A program made the translations under genes and the position numbers. Shown piece by piece: positions 49,692 to 59,012 of a stretch of DNA of 64,000 bases. Source of the DNA: Corynebacterium afermentans subsp. lipophilum (GTDB lineage Bacteria; Actinomycetota; Actinomycetes; Mycobacteriales; Mycobacteriaceae); contig NZ_CP046530.1 in NCBI RefSeq assembly GCF_030408375.1, positions 806,001-870,000 on the forward strand, given 5' to 3'. The first letter of the stretch is position 1, and every line of letters starts with the position of its first letter. Below the pieces are notes generated by a model. It was not told the DNA's origin, ran no database searches, and was given only the letters and a program-made list of their open reading frames with translations.

Positions 49692-51023
49692 ATGGCGCCG
49701 GTCATCCGCGCCCGGGGGCTGTCCTACCAGCACGCGACGCGCCCTGATCCGGCGTTTTCCGGCGTTGACCTTGACGTCGAGCGCGGCGAGCGCATCCTGA
49801 TCACCGGCGATTCCGGCTCCGGCAAATCGACGCTGCTTGCGGTGATCGCCAAGCTTATCGACGACTCCGAGGACGGCTCCCGCGCCGGCACCCTGGACGT
49901 TGACGGGACCGTCGGGATGGTGCTGCAGGACCCCGAAGCGCAGACGATCCTGTCGCGTGTGGGCGACGACGTCGCCTTCGGTGCGGAGAACCTCGGCGTG
50001 CCCCGCGACGAAATCTGGCCGCGGGTGGAGCGCGCCCTCGACGCCGTGGGCCTCGACGTCGCCCTGGACCACCGCACCGCGCACCTGTCCGGCGGGCAAA
50101 AGCAACGCCTGGCGCTGGCGGGCGTGATCGCGATGGGCGCGGACATCCTCATCCTGGACGAGCCCACCGCCAACTTAGACCCGCGCGGGCGCGACGAGGT
50201 CATCGCCGCGGTGGACCGCGTCTGCCAGCTCACCGGCGCCACCTTGATTGTGGTGGAGCATCGCCCGAAGCACTGGGCGGACGTGGTGGAGACGTACTAC
50301 CGCCTGGACCAGTCCGGGCTTTCCCGAATCAGCGTGGACGAGCTGCCGGGCGCGCCTGAGCTGCCGCCGGCGAGAAAGGTGCCGGCGGGGGTGCCTTCGG
50401 CCGTCGCAACGTACGAGGTGCTTACGCGTTTCGGTCCGCCGCGCACCATGCACGCGCCGGAGGGGTATTCCACCGTGATTACCGGCGAGAACGGCTCCGG
50501 CAAGACCACGCTGGTGCAGGTGTTGGCGGGCCTCACCCCGCCGGAAAAGGGCGAGGTCGAGTACTCGGCGACCATCCGGCAGGGGCTGAACTCCCCGTCG
50601 ATCAAGTGGTCGTCGAAGGATCTGGCCAGCCGCATCGGGTATGTGTTCCAGGAGCCGGAGCACCAGTTCGTCACCGCCACCGTGCGCGAGGAGATAGCGC
50701 TATCGGGCGCGCCGCAGGAGCGTATCGACGACCTACTGCACCGCCTGCGCCTCGAGCATCTGGTGAACGCGAACCCGTTCACCCTCTCCGGCGGCGAGAA
50801 GCGGCGCCTGTCGGTGGCCACCGCGCTGGTCAACGCCCCGCAGCTGCTCATCCTGGACGAGCCCACGTTCGGCCAGGACGACCGCACATTCGTCGAACTC
50901 GTCGGCCTGATCCGCGAGCTGACGGAGCAGGGCGTGACCGTCATGTCCATCACCCACGACGAGGCGTTCATCGCCTCGCTGGGCGACCACGTCGTAGAGA
51001 TCGTCGCCGGAGGCGACCGATGA
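49692..51023 (+). CDS. ykoD: ECF transporter double ATPase (YkoD)
   Basis: A 443-residue ATPase with two ABC domains. Walker A is G-D-S-G-S-G-K-S-T (first) and G-E-N-G-S-G-K-T-T (second); signatures are L-S-G-G-Q-K-Q-R and L-S-G-G-E-K-R-R. It powers YkoE and YkoC. The ATG follows the YkoE stop directly, and the stop overlaps the ykoC ATG (ATGA). Confidence 0.93.
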   Translation: MAPVIRARGLSYQHATRPDPAFSGVDLDVERGERILITGDSGSGKSTLLAVIAKLIDDSEDGSRAGTLDVDGTVGMVLQDPEAQTILSRVGDDVAFGAENLGVPRDEIWPRVERALDAVGLDVALDHRTAHLSGGQKQRLALAGVIAMGADILILDEPTANLDPRGRDEVIAAVDRVCQLTGATLIVVEHRPKHWADVVETYYRLDQSGLSRISVDELPGAPELPPARKVPAGVPSAVATYEVLTRFGPPRTMHAPEGYSTVITGENGSGKTTLVQVLAGLTPPEKGEVEYSATIRQGLNSPSIKWSSKDLASRIGYVFQEPEHQFVTATVREEIALSGAPQERIDDLLHRLRLEHLVNANPFTLSGGEKRRLSVATALVNAPQLLILDEPTFGQDDRTFVELVGLIRELTEQGVTVMSITHDEAFIASLGDHVVEIVAGGDR

Positions 51024-51781
51024 ACCTGCTGCGCGGCATCAATCCTGTCACCCGCATCCTCGGCCTGGTGCTTCTGACCACGCCGCTGATGTTCACCATC
51101 GACTGGGTCTCCGCCACCTTCGTGCTCGCGTTCACGCTGCTCATGGTGCCCATGTGCGGGCTGGGCTACGGCCGCTTCTTCAAGCGCTCACTGCCGATCC
51201 TGCTCGTCGCGCCGCTGGCGGGCATTCCCATGGCGCTCTACGGCCAGGCGGGCGGGAACACCTACCTCGAGTGGGGTCTGGTGCACGTCACCGAGCTGTC
51301 CGTGTCGTTGGCGTGGGCGGTGATCTTGCGCGTGCTCGCCATCGCGCTGCCGGTGGTGCTGCTGTCCGCGGACGTGGACCCCACCGACCTCGGCGACGGG
51401 CTCGCGCAGGTGCTGCATCTGCCCGAACGCTTCGTCATCGGCACCGTTGCAGCGCTTCGCATGCTCACCTTGCTTCGCGACGACCTCGACGCCATGCGCC
51501 GCTCCCGCCGCGCCCGCGGAATCGCCGACCAGGGGAAAATCAAATACTGGTTCTCGCTGTCGTTCGGCCTGCTGGTGATGTCGCTGCGCCGCGCCGGCAA
51601 GCTCGCCACCGCCATGGAAGCGCGCGGCTTCGGCGGGCCGAACAAGCGCTCCTGGGCGCGCGAATCCAAGCTGCACTCCCGCGACTGGGTAGTCATGGCC
51701 GTCTGCCTCGCCGTCGCGCTCGCTGCGCTCGTGCTCGCGTGGGCGACCGGCTACCTTCGCCCGGTGTGGGCGGTGCGATGA
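51020..51781 (+). CDS. ykoC: ECF transporter T component (YkoC)
   Basis: A 253-residue membrane protein with about five segments and the coupling motifs R-R-S-R-R-A-R-G and A-M-E-A-R-G-F-G near residues 160-205, which contact the ATPase. The ATG overlaps the YkoD stop. Confidence 0.92.
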   Translation: MNLLRGINPVTRILGLVLLTTPLMFTIDWVSATFVLAFTLLMVPMCGLGYGRFFKRSLPILLVAPLAGIPMALYGQAGGNTYLEWGLVHVTELSVSLAWAVILRVLAIALPVVLLSADVDPTDLGDGLAQVLHLPERFVIGTVAALRMLTLLRDDLDAMRRSRRARGIADQGKIKYWFSLSFGLLVMSLRRAGKLATAMEARGFGGPNKRSWARESKLHSRDWVVMAVCLAVALAALVLAWATGYLRPVWAVR

Positions 51782-52245
51782 CGTACACCCTGCTTATCGA
51801 CGGCCCCTCGGGCTCCGGCAAAACCACCCTCGCCAACCAAATCGGAGCCGCCCTCGGCATCCGGGTGGTGCACCTGGACGATTTCTACCCCGGCTGGGGC
51901 GGGCTCGCCGAGGGCGCCCGGATGGTCGCCGACGACGTCCTAGACCCGGCGGCACCCGGGTTCTGGCGCTGGGACTGGGAGCAGAATACGCGTGCGGAAT
52001 GGGTGCCGTTGGTGCCCGGCGCGGATCTCGTGGTGGAGGGGGTGGGGGCAGTCACGGAGGCGTCGATAAGCAAGGCGAAAGCGCGCGGGGACGTGGACAC
52101 ACTGAGGGTGACCGCGGCCGATGCGACGCGAAAAGCCCGGGCCCTGAAGCGGGACCCGGGCTACGCGCCCTGGTGGGACATGTGGGCCGAGCAGGAAAAA
52201 CTCCTGCCCGCAATCCCCGTGGACGTGGAGGTTAGGAGGGTGTGA
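51778..52245 (+). CDS. P-loop nucleoside kinase-like protein
   Basis: A 155-residue protein with Walker A G-P-S-G-S-G-K-T-T at residues 9-17 and a V-V-H-L-D-D-F-Y-P-G-W motif resembling uridine kinases and (d)NMP kinases. The ATG overlaps the YkoC stop, so it is the last gene of the thiamine-precursor operon. A role in phosphorylating the imported precursor is possible but not shown. Its stop overlaps the end of the convergent peptide transporter gene by 14 bases. Confidence 0.7.
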   Translation: MTYTLLIDGPSGSGKTTLANQIGAALGIRVVHLDDFYPGWGGLAEGARMVADDVLDPAAPGFWRWDWEQNTRAEWVPLVPGADLVVEGVGAVTEASISKAKARGDVDTLRVTAADATRKARALKRDPGYAPWWDMWAEQEKLLPAIPVDVEVRRV

Positions 52246-54199
52246 CCTCCTCCGGCTTGTACACCGTGCGCTCGCGTGCACGCTCCGCGTCCGGATCGGG
52301 GATCGGAATCGCCGACAACAACGCCTTGGTGTAGGGGTGCTGCGGGTTGTCGAAGACGTCGTCGGTGTCGCCGAACTCCACAAAGTCGCCCTTGTACATC
52401 ACCGCCACGCGGTCCGACAGGTGGCGCACCACCGATAGATCGTGGGCGACAAACAGGTAGGACAGGCCCAGCTTGCGTTTGAGCGAATCCAGCAGGTTGA
52501 TCACGCCGGCTTGGATGGACACGTCGAGGGCGGAGACCGGCTCGTCCAACACGATCACCGACGGGTTGGTCGCCAACGCGCGGGCCAGGCCGATGCGCTG
52601 GCGCTGGCCGCCGGAGAAGTGGCCGGGGAAACGGTCGATCTGCTGCGCGTCCAGGCCCACGGTGCGCATCAGCTCGGAGATGCGGGCGTCCTTGTCGCCC
52701 TCGTAGCCAAGGGCGTCCAGCGGCTCCTGGATGATCTCTTTCACCGTCATGCGCGGGTTGAGCGAGCTCATCGGGTCCTGGAAGACCATCTGGATGTTTT
52801 TGCGCGCCTCGCGGCGCTGCGCGGAGTTCATCTTCGCCGCGTCCTGGCCGCAGATAACAATGCGGGATTCCGCCTCCGGCTCGAGGTTCATGATCTCCAG
52901 CAGCGTGGTGGTCTTGCCCGAGCCCGACTCGCCCACGATGGCCATGCACTCGCCGGCGCGCACGTCGAAGGAGATGTTCTTCACGGCCTCCACGGTGCCG
53001 ATGCGGCGCTTGACCAACGCGCCCTTTGTCAGCGGGAAGGCGCGGTAGAGGTTCTCCACCTCGAGGGTGACCTCGCGGTCTTCGCGCGGGATGCCCGCGT
53101 ACTTGTTCTCCGGCAGCTTCGGGGCGGGGAAGAGCGGCTTGCCGTCGATTTTGCCCTCCACGATCTCATCGCGGCGGATGCAGGCGACCAGGTGTTCATC
53201 GTCGTCGCCCTTGTCCGGGACCAGGTCCGGCTCCTTGGCCAAGCACTCGTCAACGGCGATGGGGCAGCGGGGCGCGAACTGGCAGCGGTCGGCGACGTCG
53301 ATGAGCATCGGCGGGTTGCCGTCGATGTACGTCAGCGGTTCGTTGGACGGCTGGTCCACGCGCGGGGTGGAGCCCAACAGGCCCACGGAGTACGGCATCT
53401 TCGGGTTGTTGAAAAGCTCGTGCACCTCGGCGCGCTCGACGGGGCGGCCGCCGTACATCACCAGCACGTCGTCCGCGGTGCCGGCGACGACACCCATGTC
53501 GTGGGTGATCATGATGCAGGCCGCGCCCGTTTCGCGCTGCGCCTTTTTAATCACCTCGAGGATCTGCGCCTGGATGGTCACGTCCAGCGCGGTGGTCGGC
53601 TCGTCGGCGATGAGCACCTTCGGGTTGTTCGCGATGGCGATCGCGATGACCACGCGCTGGCGCATGCCGCCGGAGAACTCGTGGGGGAAGGAGCGCAGGC
53701 GTTTCTTCGGCTCCGGGATGCCCACGAGGTCTAGCAGCTCCGCGGCGCGGTCCATCGCCTTGGACTTGGAGATGTTGTTGTGCGCCTGAATGGCCTCCAC
53801 CAGCTGGGTGCCGATGTCGTAGACCGGGGTCAGCGCGGAGAGCGGATCCTGGAAGATCATGCCGATGCCGTTGCCGCGGATCTTGGACATCGCGCTATCG
53901 GATTTGCCTAGCAGCTCGTCGCCGGCGAACTTCACGGAGCCGGTGACGTTGGCGTACTCGGGGAGCAGTCCCATCACCGCGAGCGAGGTGACGGACTTGC
54001 CGGAGCCGGACTCGCCCACGATGCCGAGGGTGCGTCCGGGGTAGAGATCGAAGTCCACGCCGCGCACCGCCCGCACCACGCCTGCCTCCGAGGGGAAGGA
54101 GACGTGGAGGTCGCGCACGGCAAGCACCGGGTCGCCCGTAGGCGCGGGGGCTGCGCCGCCGAAGCCTGTGCCGCCTGGGTTGTGGATGCTGGTTGTCAT
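52232..54199 (-). CDS. Fused oligopeptide ABC transporter ATP-binding protein (DppD-DppF type)
   Basis: A 655-residue protein with two ABC domains. The first (about 25-330) has G-E-S-G-S-G-K-S and F-S-G-G-M-R-Q-R-V; the second (from about 370) has G-E-S-G-S-G-K-T and F-S-G-G-Q-R-Q-R-I. The peptide-transporter end domain (C-Q-F-A-P-R-C-P) lies between them. Fusion of both ATPases is common in actinobacteria. It is the last gene of the peptide uptake operon. Confidence 0.93.
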   Translation of the reverse strand: MTTSIHNPGGTGFGGAAPAPTGDPVLAVRDLHVSFPSEAGVVRAVRGVDFDLYPGRTLGIVGESGSGKSVTSLAVMGLLPEYANVTGSVKFAGDELLGKSDSAMSKIRGNGIGMIFQDPLSALTPVYDIGTQLVEAIQAHNNISKSKAMDRAAELLDLVGIPEPKKRLRSFPHEFSGGMRQRVVIAIAIANNPKVLIADEPTTALDVTIQAQILEVIKKAQRETGAACIMITHDMGVVAGTADDVLVMYGGRPVERAEVHELFNNPKMPYSVGLLGSTPRVDQPSNEPLTYIDGNPPMLIDVADRCQFAPRCPIAVDECLAKEPDLVPDKGDDDEHLVACIRRDEIVEGKIDGKPLFPAPKLPENKYAGIPREDREVTLEVENLYRAFPLTKGALVKRRIGTVEAVKNISFDVRAGECMAIVGESGSGKTTTLLEIMNLEPEAESRIVICGQDAAKMNSAQRREARKNIQMVFQDPMSSLNPRMTVKEIIQEPLDALGYEGDKDARISELMRTVGLDAQQIDRFPGHFSGGQRQRIGLARALATNPSVIVLDEPVSALDVSIQAGVINLLDSLKRKLGLSYLFVAHDLSVVRHLSDRVAVMYKGDFVEFGDTDDVFDNPQHPYTKALLSAIPIPDPDAERARERTVYKPEEVTPS

Positions 54200-55272
54200 G
54201 CTGCGGAGCCTCCGGAATTCGAGTTCGGGTCAAGCGCGTCGCGCAGGCCGTCTGCGATAAACGCCATGGACACGGTGAGCAGGGTCAGGATCAGGGCCGG
54301 GAAGTAGAACTGCCACGGTGCGGTGATCAACGTCGACGTGCCCGTTTGCAGCAGCGTGCCGAGGGAGACGTCGGGAAGCTTCACGCCCAGGCCGAGGAAG
54401 GACAGGGCGGTCTCCGACATGATGGTGGAGACGATGCCGAGCATGAGCTGGATGATCAACAGCGACGCGACGTTCGGGATGACGTGGCGCACGATGGTCT
54501 GCGGGCGGGAGACACCCATGAACTTTGCGGCGCGCACGTAGTCGTTTTCGCGGATGGACAGCGACAGCGACCAGATCACGCGCGCCGAGTACATCCAGCC
54601 GAACGCGATGAGCACGACGGTGAGCACCTTCCAGTCGCCGCCCGAGCCGGAGACCAGCAGGGCGATGATGAGGAAGGTCGGCACGGCCAGCAGGAAGTGG
54701 ATGACAGCCAGGACAACCTTTTCCACGCTGCCGCCGTAGAGCGCCGCGCCGGCGCCGACGATCGCGGAGATGATGGTGGTAGCAATGGATGCGGGTACAG
54801 CGATCGTCAGCGAGCGGCCCAGTCCGTGCACCACTTGGGCGAACAGGTCGTTGCCGGAGTCCGTGGTGCCGAACCAGTGCTCGGATGACGGCGGCACCGA
54901 CAGGTTCAAAAAGTCCGGGTCCTGGTAGTTCCACGGGGTGAGGAACTTGCCAAAGATAGCGAGCAGGACGAGCAGGAAGAAGATGATCAGACCGATCACC
55001 GCCGCCTTGTTGCGCATGAAGCGGCGGAAGTAGATCCTCGACTTTCGTGTCGCGCGCATCGTCTGTTGGTCGTCGATGCTGTCGCCCTGCTTCGGGGTAG
55101 GTGGGGGAGTATCGCGCTCCGCGCTTCTCACGCCGTCGGCCTGGCGGCCGGTCTCGGAGATGGCAGTGAGGTCGTTGAGCGGCATGTTCGCGTGCATGCC
55201 CAGTTTGGTCGAGCTGTGCGCCCGGGGGTCCTTCAATTTGCGGGATTCGCCGCGGGAGGTGTTCGGTGCCAT
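54196..55272 (-). CDS. Peptide ABC transporter permease (DppC type)
   Basis: A 358-residue permease with a long N-terminal cytoplasmic stretch (about 85 residues), six membrane segments and the inner-membrane motif E-N-D-Y-V-R-A-A-K-F-M-G near residue 240. Its stop overlaps the ATPase ATG (ATGA). Substrates are short peptides by family. Confidence 0.93.
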   Translation of the reverse strand: MAPNTSRGESRKLKDPRAHSSTKLGMHANMPLNDLTAISETGRQADGVRSAERDTPPPTPKQGDSIDDQQTMRATRKSRIYFRRFMRNKAAVIGLIIFFLLVLLAIFGKFLTPWNYQDPDFLNLSVPPSSEHWFGTTDSGNDLFAQVVHGLGRSLTIAVPASIATTIISAIVGAGAALYGGSVEKVVLAVIHFLLAVPTFLIIALLVSGSGGDWKVLTVVLIAFGWMYSARVIWSLSLSIRENDYVRAAKFMGVSRPQTIVRHVIPNVASLLIIQLMLGIVSTIMSETALSFLGLGVKLPDVSLGTLLQTGTSTLITAPWQFYFPALILTLLTVSMAFIADGLRDALDPNSNSGGSAA

Positions 55273-55284
55273 GATCGGTGCTCC

Positions 55285-56268
55285 TTAGCTCACGCGCACG
55301 CGCGGGTCGAGGGCGACGACGATGAGGTCCGCGAGGATGGCGGAAACAGCCGTCATGGCGGCGCCGAACGCAGCCACGACGACGACCCCGTGGACGTCGT
55401 TACGCGCAATGGTCTGGATGAAGTACTGGCCCATGCCTTGCCAGGCGAAGATGCGCTCCGTCATCACCGCGCCGGTGAAGATGCCGGGCACGGAAAACGC
55501 CACGGAAGTCGCCACCGGGATCAGGGAGGTGCGCAATGCGTGACGACGCACCGCTTTCGGCTTGGTCAACCCCTTCGCGCGAGCCGTACGCACGTAGTCA
55601 GCATTCAGGTTGTCGAGCAACAACGTGCGCTGCATGAAGTGGTAGCCGGCGTACGAGATGATCAACAGCGACAAGGTGGGCAGCACCAGGTGCTGGGCGT
55701 AATCCACCATCTTCGCGCCGAATCCTTCAACGCCCGGGGATGAGGCGCCGGTGACGTAGAAGATGCGCTTGCCGGTCCACTCGTTGACCTTGAGGCCGAA
55801 CCACACCACGGCGATGGACGCCACAACGACGTGAATGTTCATGGTGATGATCGAGATGCCCTGCCACACGCGGTCGGCGCGCTTGTACTGGCGTGAAGCG
55901 GTGTACACGCCGAGGGCCACGCCGATGAGGATGGACAGCAACGTGGCAAACAGCGTCAGCTGGGCAGAAACCCAGATGCGGTAGGAGACCTGCTCGTTCA
56001 CGGAGTCGCCGAGCGGGGACTTGCCCCAGTCCCAGCGCGTGAGGATGCCGGTCAGCCAGGTCCACCAGCGCTCGATGAGCGGGGTGTTTGGACTCAGGTT
56101 CAGCGGCTCGAGCAAAGCGTCGATCTGGTCCTCGGGCAGGGGTGGGCGGCGACCGAAGTAGTTGGCTCGCGGGTCGAGGAAAAAGCTAGCGAGGAAGTAG
56201 GTCAGGTTAGTGGCCAAGAAAACAATCAGGCCCCAACTCAGCGTCTTCCTGAACAGGTATCGAAACAT
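55285..56268 (-). CDS. Peptide ABC transporter permease (DppB type)
   Basis: A 327-residue permease with six segments and the motif N-A-D-Y-V-R-T-A-R-A-K-G-L near residue 220. The ATG giving M-F-R-Y-L-F-R-K-T is chosen because upstream codons are not protein-like. A hairpin lies between this gene and the binding protein gene. Confidence 0.92.
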   Translation of the reverse strand: MFRYLFRKTLSWGLIVFLATNLTYFLASFFLDPRANYFGRRPPLPEDQIDALLEPLNLSPNTPLIERWWTWLTGILTRWDWGKSPLGDSVNEQVSYRIWVSAQLTLFATLLSILIGVALGVYTASRQYKRADRVWQGISIITMNIHVVVASIAVVWFGLKVNEWTGKRIFYVTGASSPGVEGFGAKMVDYAQHLVLPTLSLLIISYAGYHFMQRTLLLDNLNADYVRTARAKGLTKPKAVRRHALRTSLIPVATSVAFSVPGIFTGAVMTERIFAWQGMGQYFIQTIARNDVHGVVVVAAFGAAMTAVSAILADLIVVALDPRVRVS

Positions 56269-56329
56269 GTGGTCTCTCAGTTCCGGTGTCAGCGGGTGTG
56301 CAGGAGGTGTTCGGCGATGCAAGTGCGGA

Positions 56330-56359
56330 AGCCCGCCCAACGCTCACGCTGGGCGGGCT
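56330..56359 (-). other. Intercistronic hairpin between the peptide-binding protein and permease genes
   Basis: Arms AGCCCGCCCA (56330-56339) and TGGGCGGGCT (56350-56359) form a 10-base stem with a 10-base loop. There is no T run after it on the minus strand. It may protect the upstream message or partly end transcription so that the binding protein is made in excess. Confidence 0.6.
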
Positions 56360-56401
56360 CACACTCATCGCGGGTGTTTCACCAGTTCGTAGGTGGGGGA
56401 C

Positions 56402-58108
56402 TTACTTCGCCCAGCCCACGTTTTCGATCGGCAGGACTGCGAACGAGTTGGCACCGTAGTTGGCCAGCCCCTTCTTCACGGCCACGATCTCGGGGCCGTT
56501 CGCGTACGGCATGATGCCGAACTGCTCCAGAGCTTCCTTCTCCAGTTCGTTGGCGCGCTTGATCTGCTCGTCCGCATCCGGGATCTGCTGCAGCTCCTCG
56601 ATCTGCTTGTCCATCTCCGGGGTGCCGGTGCCGGATTTATTCAGCTCGGAGTCGGATGCGTAGATCTGGCCGAAGTAGGCCACACCGAACGGGTCCGAGG
56701 AGCTGAAGCCGGACATGAACAGGTCGAAGTCGCGCTCAGCAGTGACCTTGGAGAAGTCGGAGCTCGGGCGCTCCTCCACCTGGACGTCGATGCCGATGTT
56801 GCGGAGCATCGCCTGCAGGGCGGAGGTGGTGGCCTGAACCATCGGGGAGTCGCCGAGGGTGACGTAGCGCACCGACAGCGGGTTCGCCTCGTCGTAGCCA
56901 GCTTCCTTCAGTAGCTCCTTCGCCTTCTCCGGGTCGTACTGGACAACCTCGCCGAAGTTATCCTCGTAGCCGTCCTGGGTCTGGAACAGGTTGAACGAGC
57001 CCGGCAGGTCCTCGGTGTAGCCCAGGCCCTGGAAGCGGATCGCGGCCAGCTGCTCGCGGTCAATGCCTCGCATGATGGCCTCGCGCACCTTGATGTCTTC
57101 CAGGCCCGGCGCGGTGGAGTTGATGGTCATGAGGAAGGTGGACGGGCGCAGCGCCGTGCGGATCTCCACCGCGTCGCCCATTTCCTTCGCGGTGGCCAAG
57201 CGGTCGCGGGTGCCAACGCCGGTGGCGTCGAGCTCACCTGCACGGAACGCGTTCAGGGACGCCTGATCCTCCATCTGGCGGTAGCTGATCTTGTCCAGCT
57301 TCGGCTTCTCGCCCCACCAATTCTCGTTGGGCACGAAGGACGCGGTGCCGCCTTCAAAGTCGACGTTTTCCACCTTGAACGGACCTGCGCCCCACTCGGG
57401 GTGGACCTGCTTGAGGTAGGCGTTCATGAAGGTGTCAGCGTCCTTGACCTGCGGCGGAACCAAGGAGCCGAAGAGGCCTTCCCACCACGGGTATGCCTGC
57501 TTGAAGGTGACTACGGCCTGCTTGTCGTCCTCGCCGCGCTCCACGGACTCGATCAGTTCGTAGCCGTCGGTGGAGTTGACCTGTACCTCCGGGTTGCTGC
57601 CGTTGTTGAACTTCCAGGTGTTCTCGTAGGCGGTCCAGTCGATCGGGGTGCCGTCGTTGTAGTTGGCTTCCGGGTTGATGGTGTAAGTGACTACGGTCTT
57701 GCCGTCGACGGTCTCATCCTTGACGTCGGTGAGGTAGGCCGGGTTCGGGTGGTAGGTGCCGTCACCGTCGAAAAACGAAAGCACCGGGTTGTACTTCGTC
57801 CACAGAGAACGGGTGTACAGGTTCATGTTCGCGTGGAACATATTCTGCTGCTCGGCAATCTCGGTGATCGCGAGCGTGAGTTCGCCGCCGTCCTGGATCT
57901 GGTCGCGCTCGAGCGGGTTGTAGTCGCCCGCGGCGTTGACTTCGAGCTTCTCGCCGTTGTCGCCGGACGTCTCAGCCTGGGTGTTTGCGGTGTCCTGGCC
58001 GCCACCTGCGGCAGTTCCCTCGGAGTTTCCGTCCGAGGAGCAGGAGGCGAGGACGAGGGAGATGGAGGAGAGGCCGGCGAGAGCCGCGACGCGGAGGCGT
58101 TTGCTCAT
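56402..58108 (-). CDS. Peptide ABC transporter substrate-binding lipoprotein
   Basis: A 568-residue binding protein of the DppA/OppA family with a lipobox (L-V-L-A-S-C near residue 23). Marks are F-P-G-A-like T-Y-T-I-N-P-E-A-N-Y-N-D-G-T-P-I-D-W and R-E-A-I-M-R-G-I-D-R-E-Q-L-A. It is the first gene of the operon with the DppB, DppC and fused ATPase genes. Confidence 0.93.
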   Translation of the reverse strand: MSKRLRVAALAGLSSISLVLASCSSDGNSEGTAAGGGQDTANTQAETSGDNGEKLEVNAAGDYNPLERDQIQDGGELTLAITEIAEQQNMFHANMNLYTRSLWTKYNPVLSFFDGDGTYHPNPAYLTDVKDETVDGKTVVTYTINPEANYNDGTPIDWTAYENTWKFNNGSNPEVQVNSTDGYELIESVERGEDDKQAVVTFKQAYPWWEGLFGSLVPPQVKDADTFMNAYLKQVHPEWGAGPFKVENVDFEGGTASFVPNENWWGEKPKLDKISYRQMEDQASLNAFRAGELDATGVGTRDRLATAKEMGDAVEIRTALRPSTFLMTINSTAPGLEDIKVREAIMRGIDREQLAAIRFQGLGYTEDLPGSFNLFQTQDGYEDNFGEVVQYDPEKAKELLKEAGYDEANPLSVRYVTLGDSPMVQATTSALQAMLRNIGIDVQVEERPSSDFSKVTAERDFDLFMSGFSSSDPFGVAYFGQIYASDSELNKSGTGTPEMDKQIEELQQIPDADEQIKRANELEKEALEQFGIMPYANGPEIVAVKKGLANYGANSFAVLPIENVGWAK

Positions 58109-58428
58109 GGTCAATTCCTTTCGTAGGTCGTCCGTTCGCAGTGTGCTTTGCGACGGTTGCCCAAGGCGGGCAATGGTGCCGGTAGATTCCGGCGGCCCCT
58201 GCACACGACACCGTTTTGGTAAACACGACGTGAATCAGGTTGAACACAACTTACCGCACGTGTCACCTAGTTCACATTGCTTTTGGAAAGTATTTTGCGT
58301 TTTATGCCCAGCGATTTTCCAGCGAATTTGAATGGAGCTATAAAGCTGCACGTCAATCGCTATATTTGGTTGGCCTCGGTATAGCTGCCCAGCTATAGAA
58401 AAACTGAATGATATTTGAGCAACGCAAA
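58109..58428. other. 320-base promoter gap with an 18-base palindrome
   Basis: No gene is present. The gap contains the leader of the peptide transporter operon. It also holds a palindrome (TATAGCTG, CC, CAGCTATA at 58380-58397) of unknown role. The right half is AT-rich. Confidence 0.6.
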
Positions 58429-58459
58429 AACCCCACCCGCCGGAGCGGCGGATGGGGTT
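58429..58459 (-). terminator. Terminator of the DUF402 gene
   Basis: Arms AACCCCACCCGCC (58429-58441) and GGCGGATGGGGTT (58447-58459) pair with one mismatch over a 5-base loop. On the minus strand a TTTTT run follows. It lies 14 bases after the DUF402 stop. Confidence 0.85.
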
Positions 58460-58472
58460 AACGGAAGATGAA

Positions 58473-59009
58473 CTAACCGGCCGGTGTCAGCTCCACGTTG
58501 TCGGCCCATGTCAGTTCGATGCCCTGGGCGCGCAGCCATTCCATGGCGTCGTCGCCGTGGCGGGTGATGCCTTCGACGGCGGCCAGCGTGACGTCGATAG
58601 CCTTCTCCGCGTCCTCGGCGGTGATGAAACCTGCGGACGTCGCGGCGGCGAGCTCGTCGATGTCGAGGACGTCGATGGGGTTGCCGGTCAGCGACACGAG
58701 GTCGACGTAGAGGTCGCGGGTGCTCCACACCTCACCGTCGACGTCGATGTCGGCGACGTCGAAGTAGAAGTCCTGCTCCCGCTCGGCGCCCTCGCGGTAG
58801 TGGAAGATGTTGGCGCGCAGCCCCAGCTCCGGCAGTAGCCAGCTCTCCAGGTAGCCGAACTCCGGGTGATCCGCGCCGCGGCCCATGTAGAGGCCGAAGT
58901 CGGTGACGCGGAACGTGTCCACCTCGCGCAAGAAGCCCTTTGGGTCGGTGTTGATGTTCGCTGCGGTGTCGAACGTCTCCTGCTTCACGGGGTGCAGATC
59001 GGCGGCCAT
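58473..59009 (-). CDS. DUF402 domain protein
   Basis: A 178-residue protein of the DUF402 family, whose known members include nucleoside phosphatases. The pattern is D-F-Y-F-D-V-A-D-I-D-V-D-G-E-V-W and the D-L-Y-V-D-L-V region; the acidic metal ligands are kept. A terminator follows it. Function here is not proven. Confidence 0.8.
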   Translation of the reverse strand: MAADLHPVKQETFDTAANINTDPKGFLREVDTFRVTDFGLYMGRGADHPEFGYLESWLLPELGLRANIFHYREGAEREQDFYFDVADIDVDGEVWSTRDLYVDLVSLTGNPIDVLDIDELAAATSAGFITAEDAEKAIDVTLAAVEGITRHGDDAMEWLRAQGIELTWADNVELTPAG

Positions 59010-59012
59010 GGG

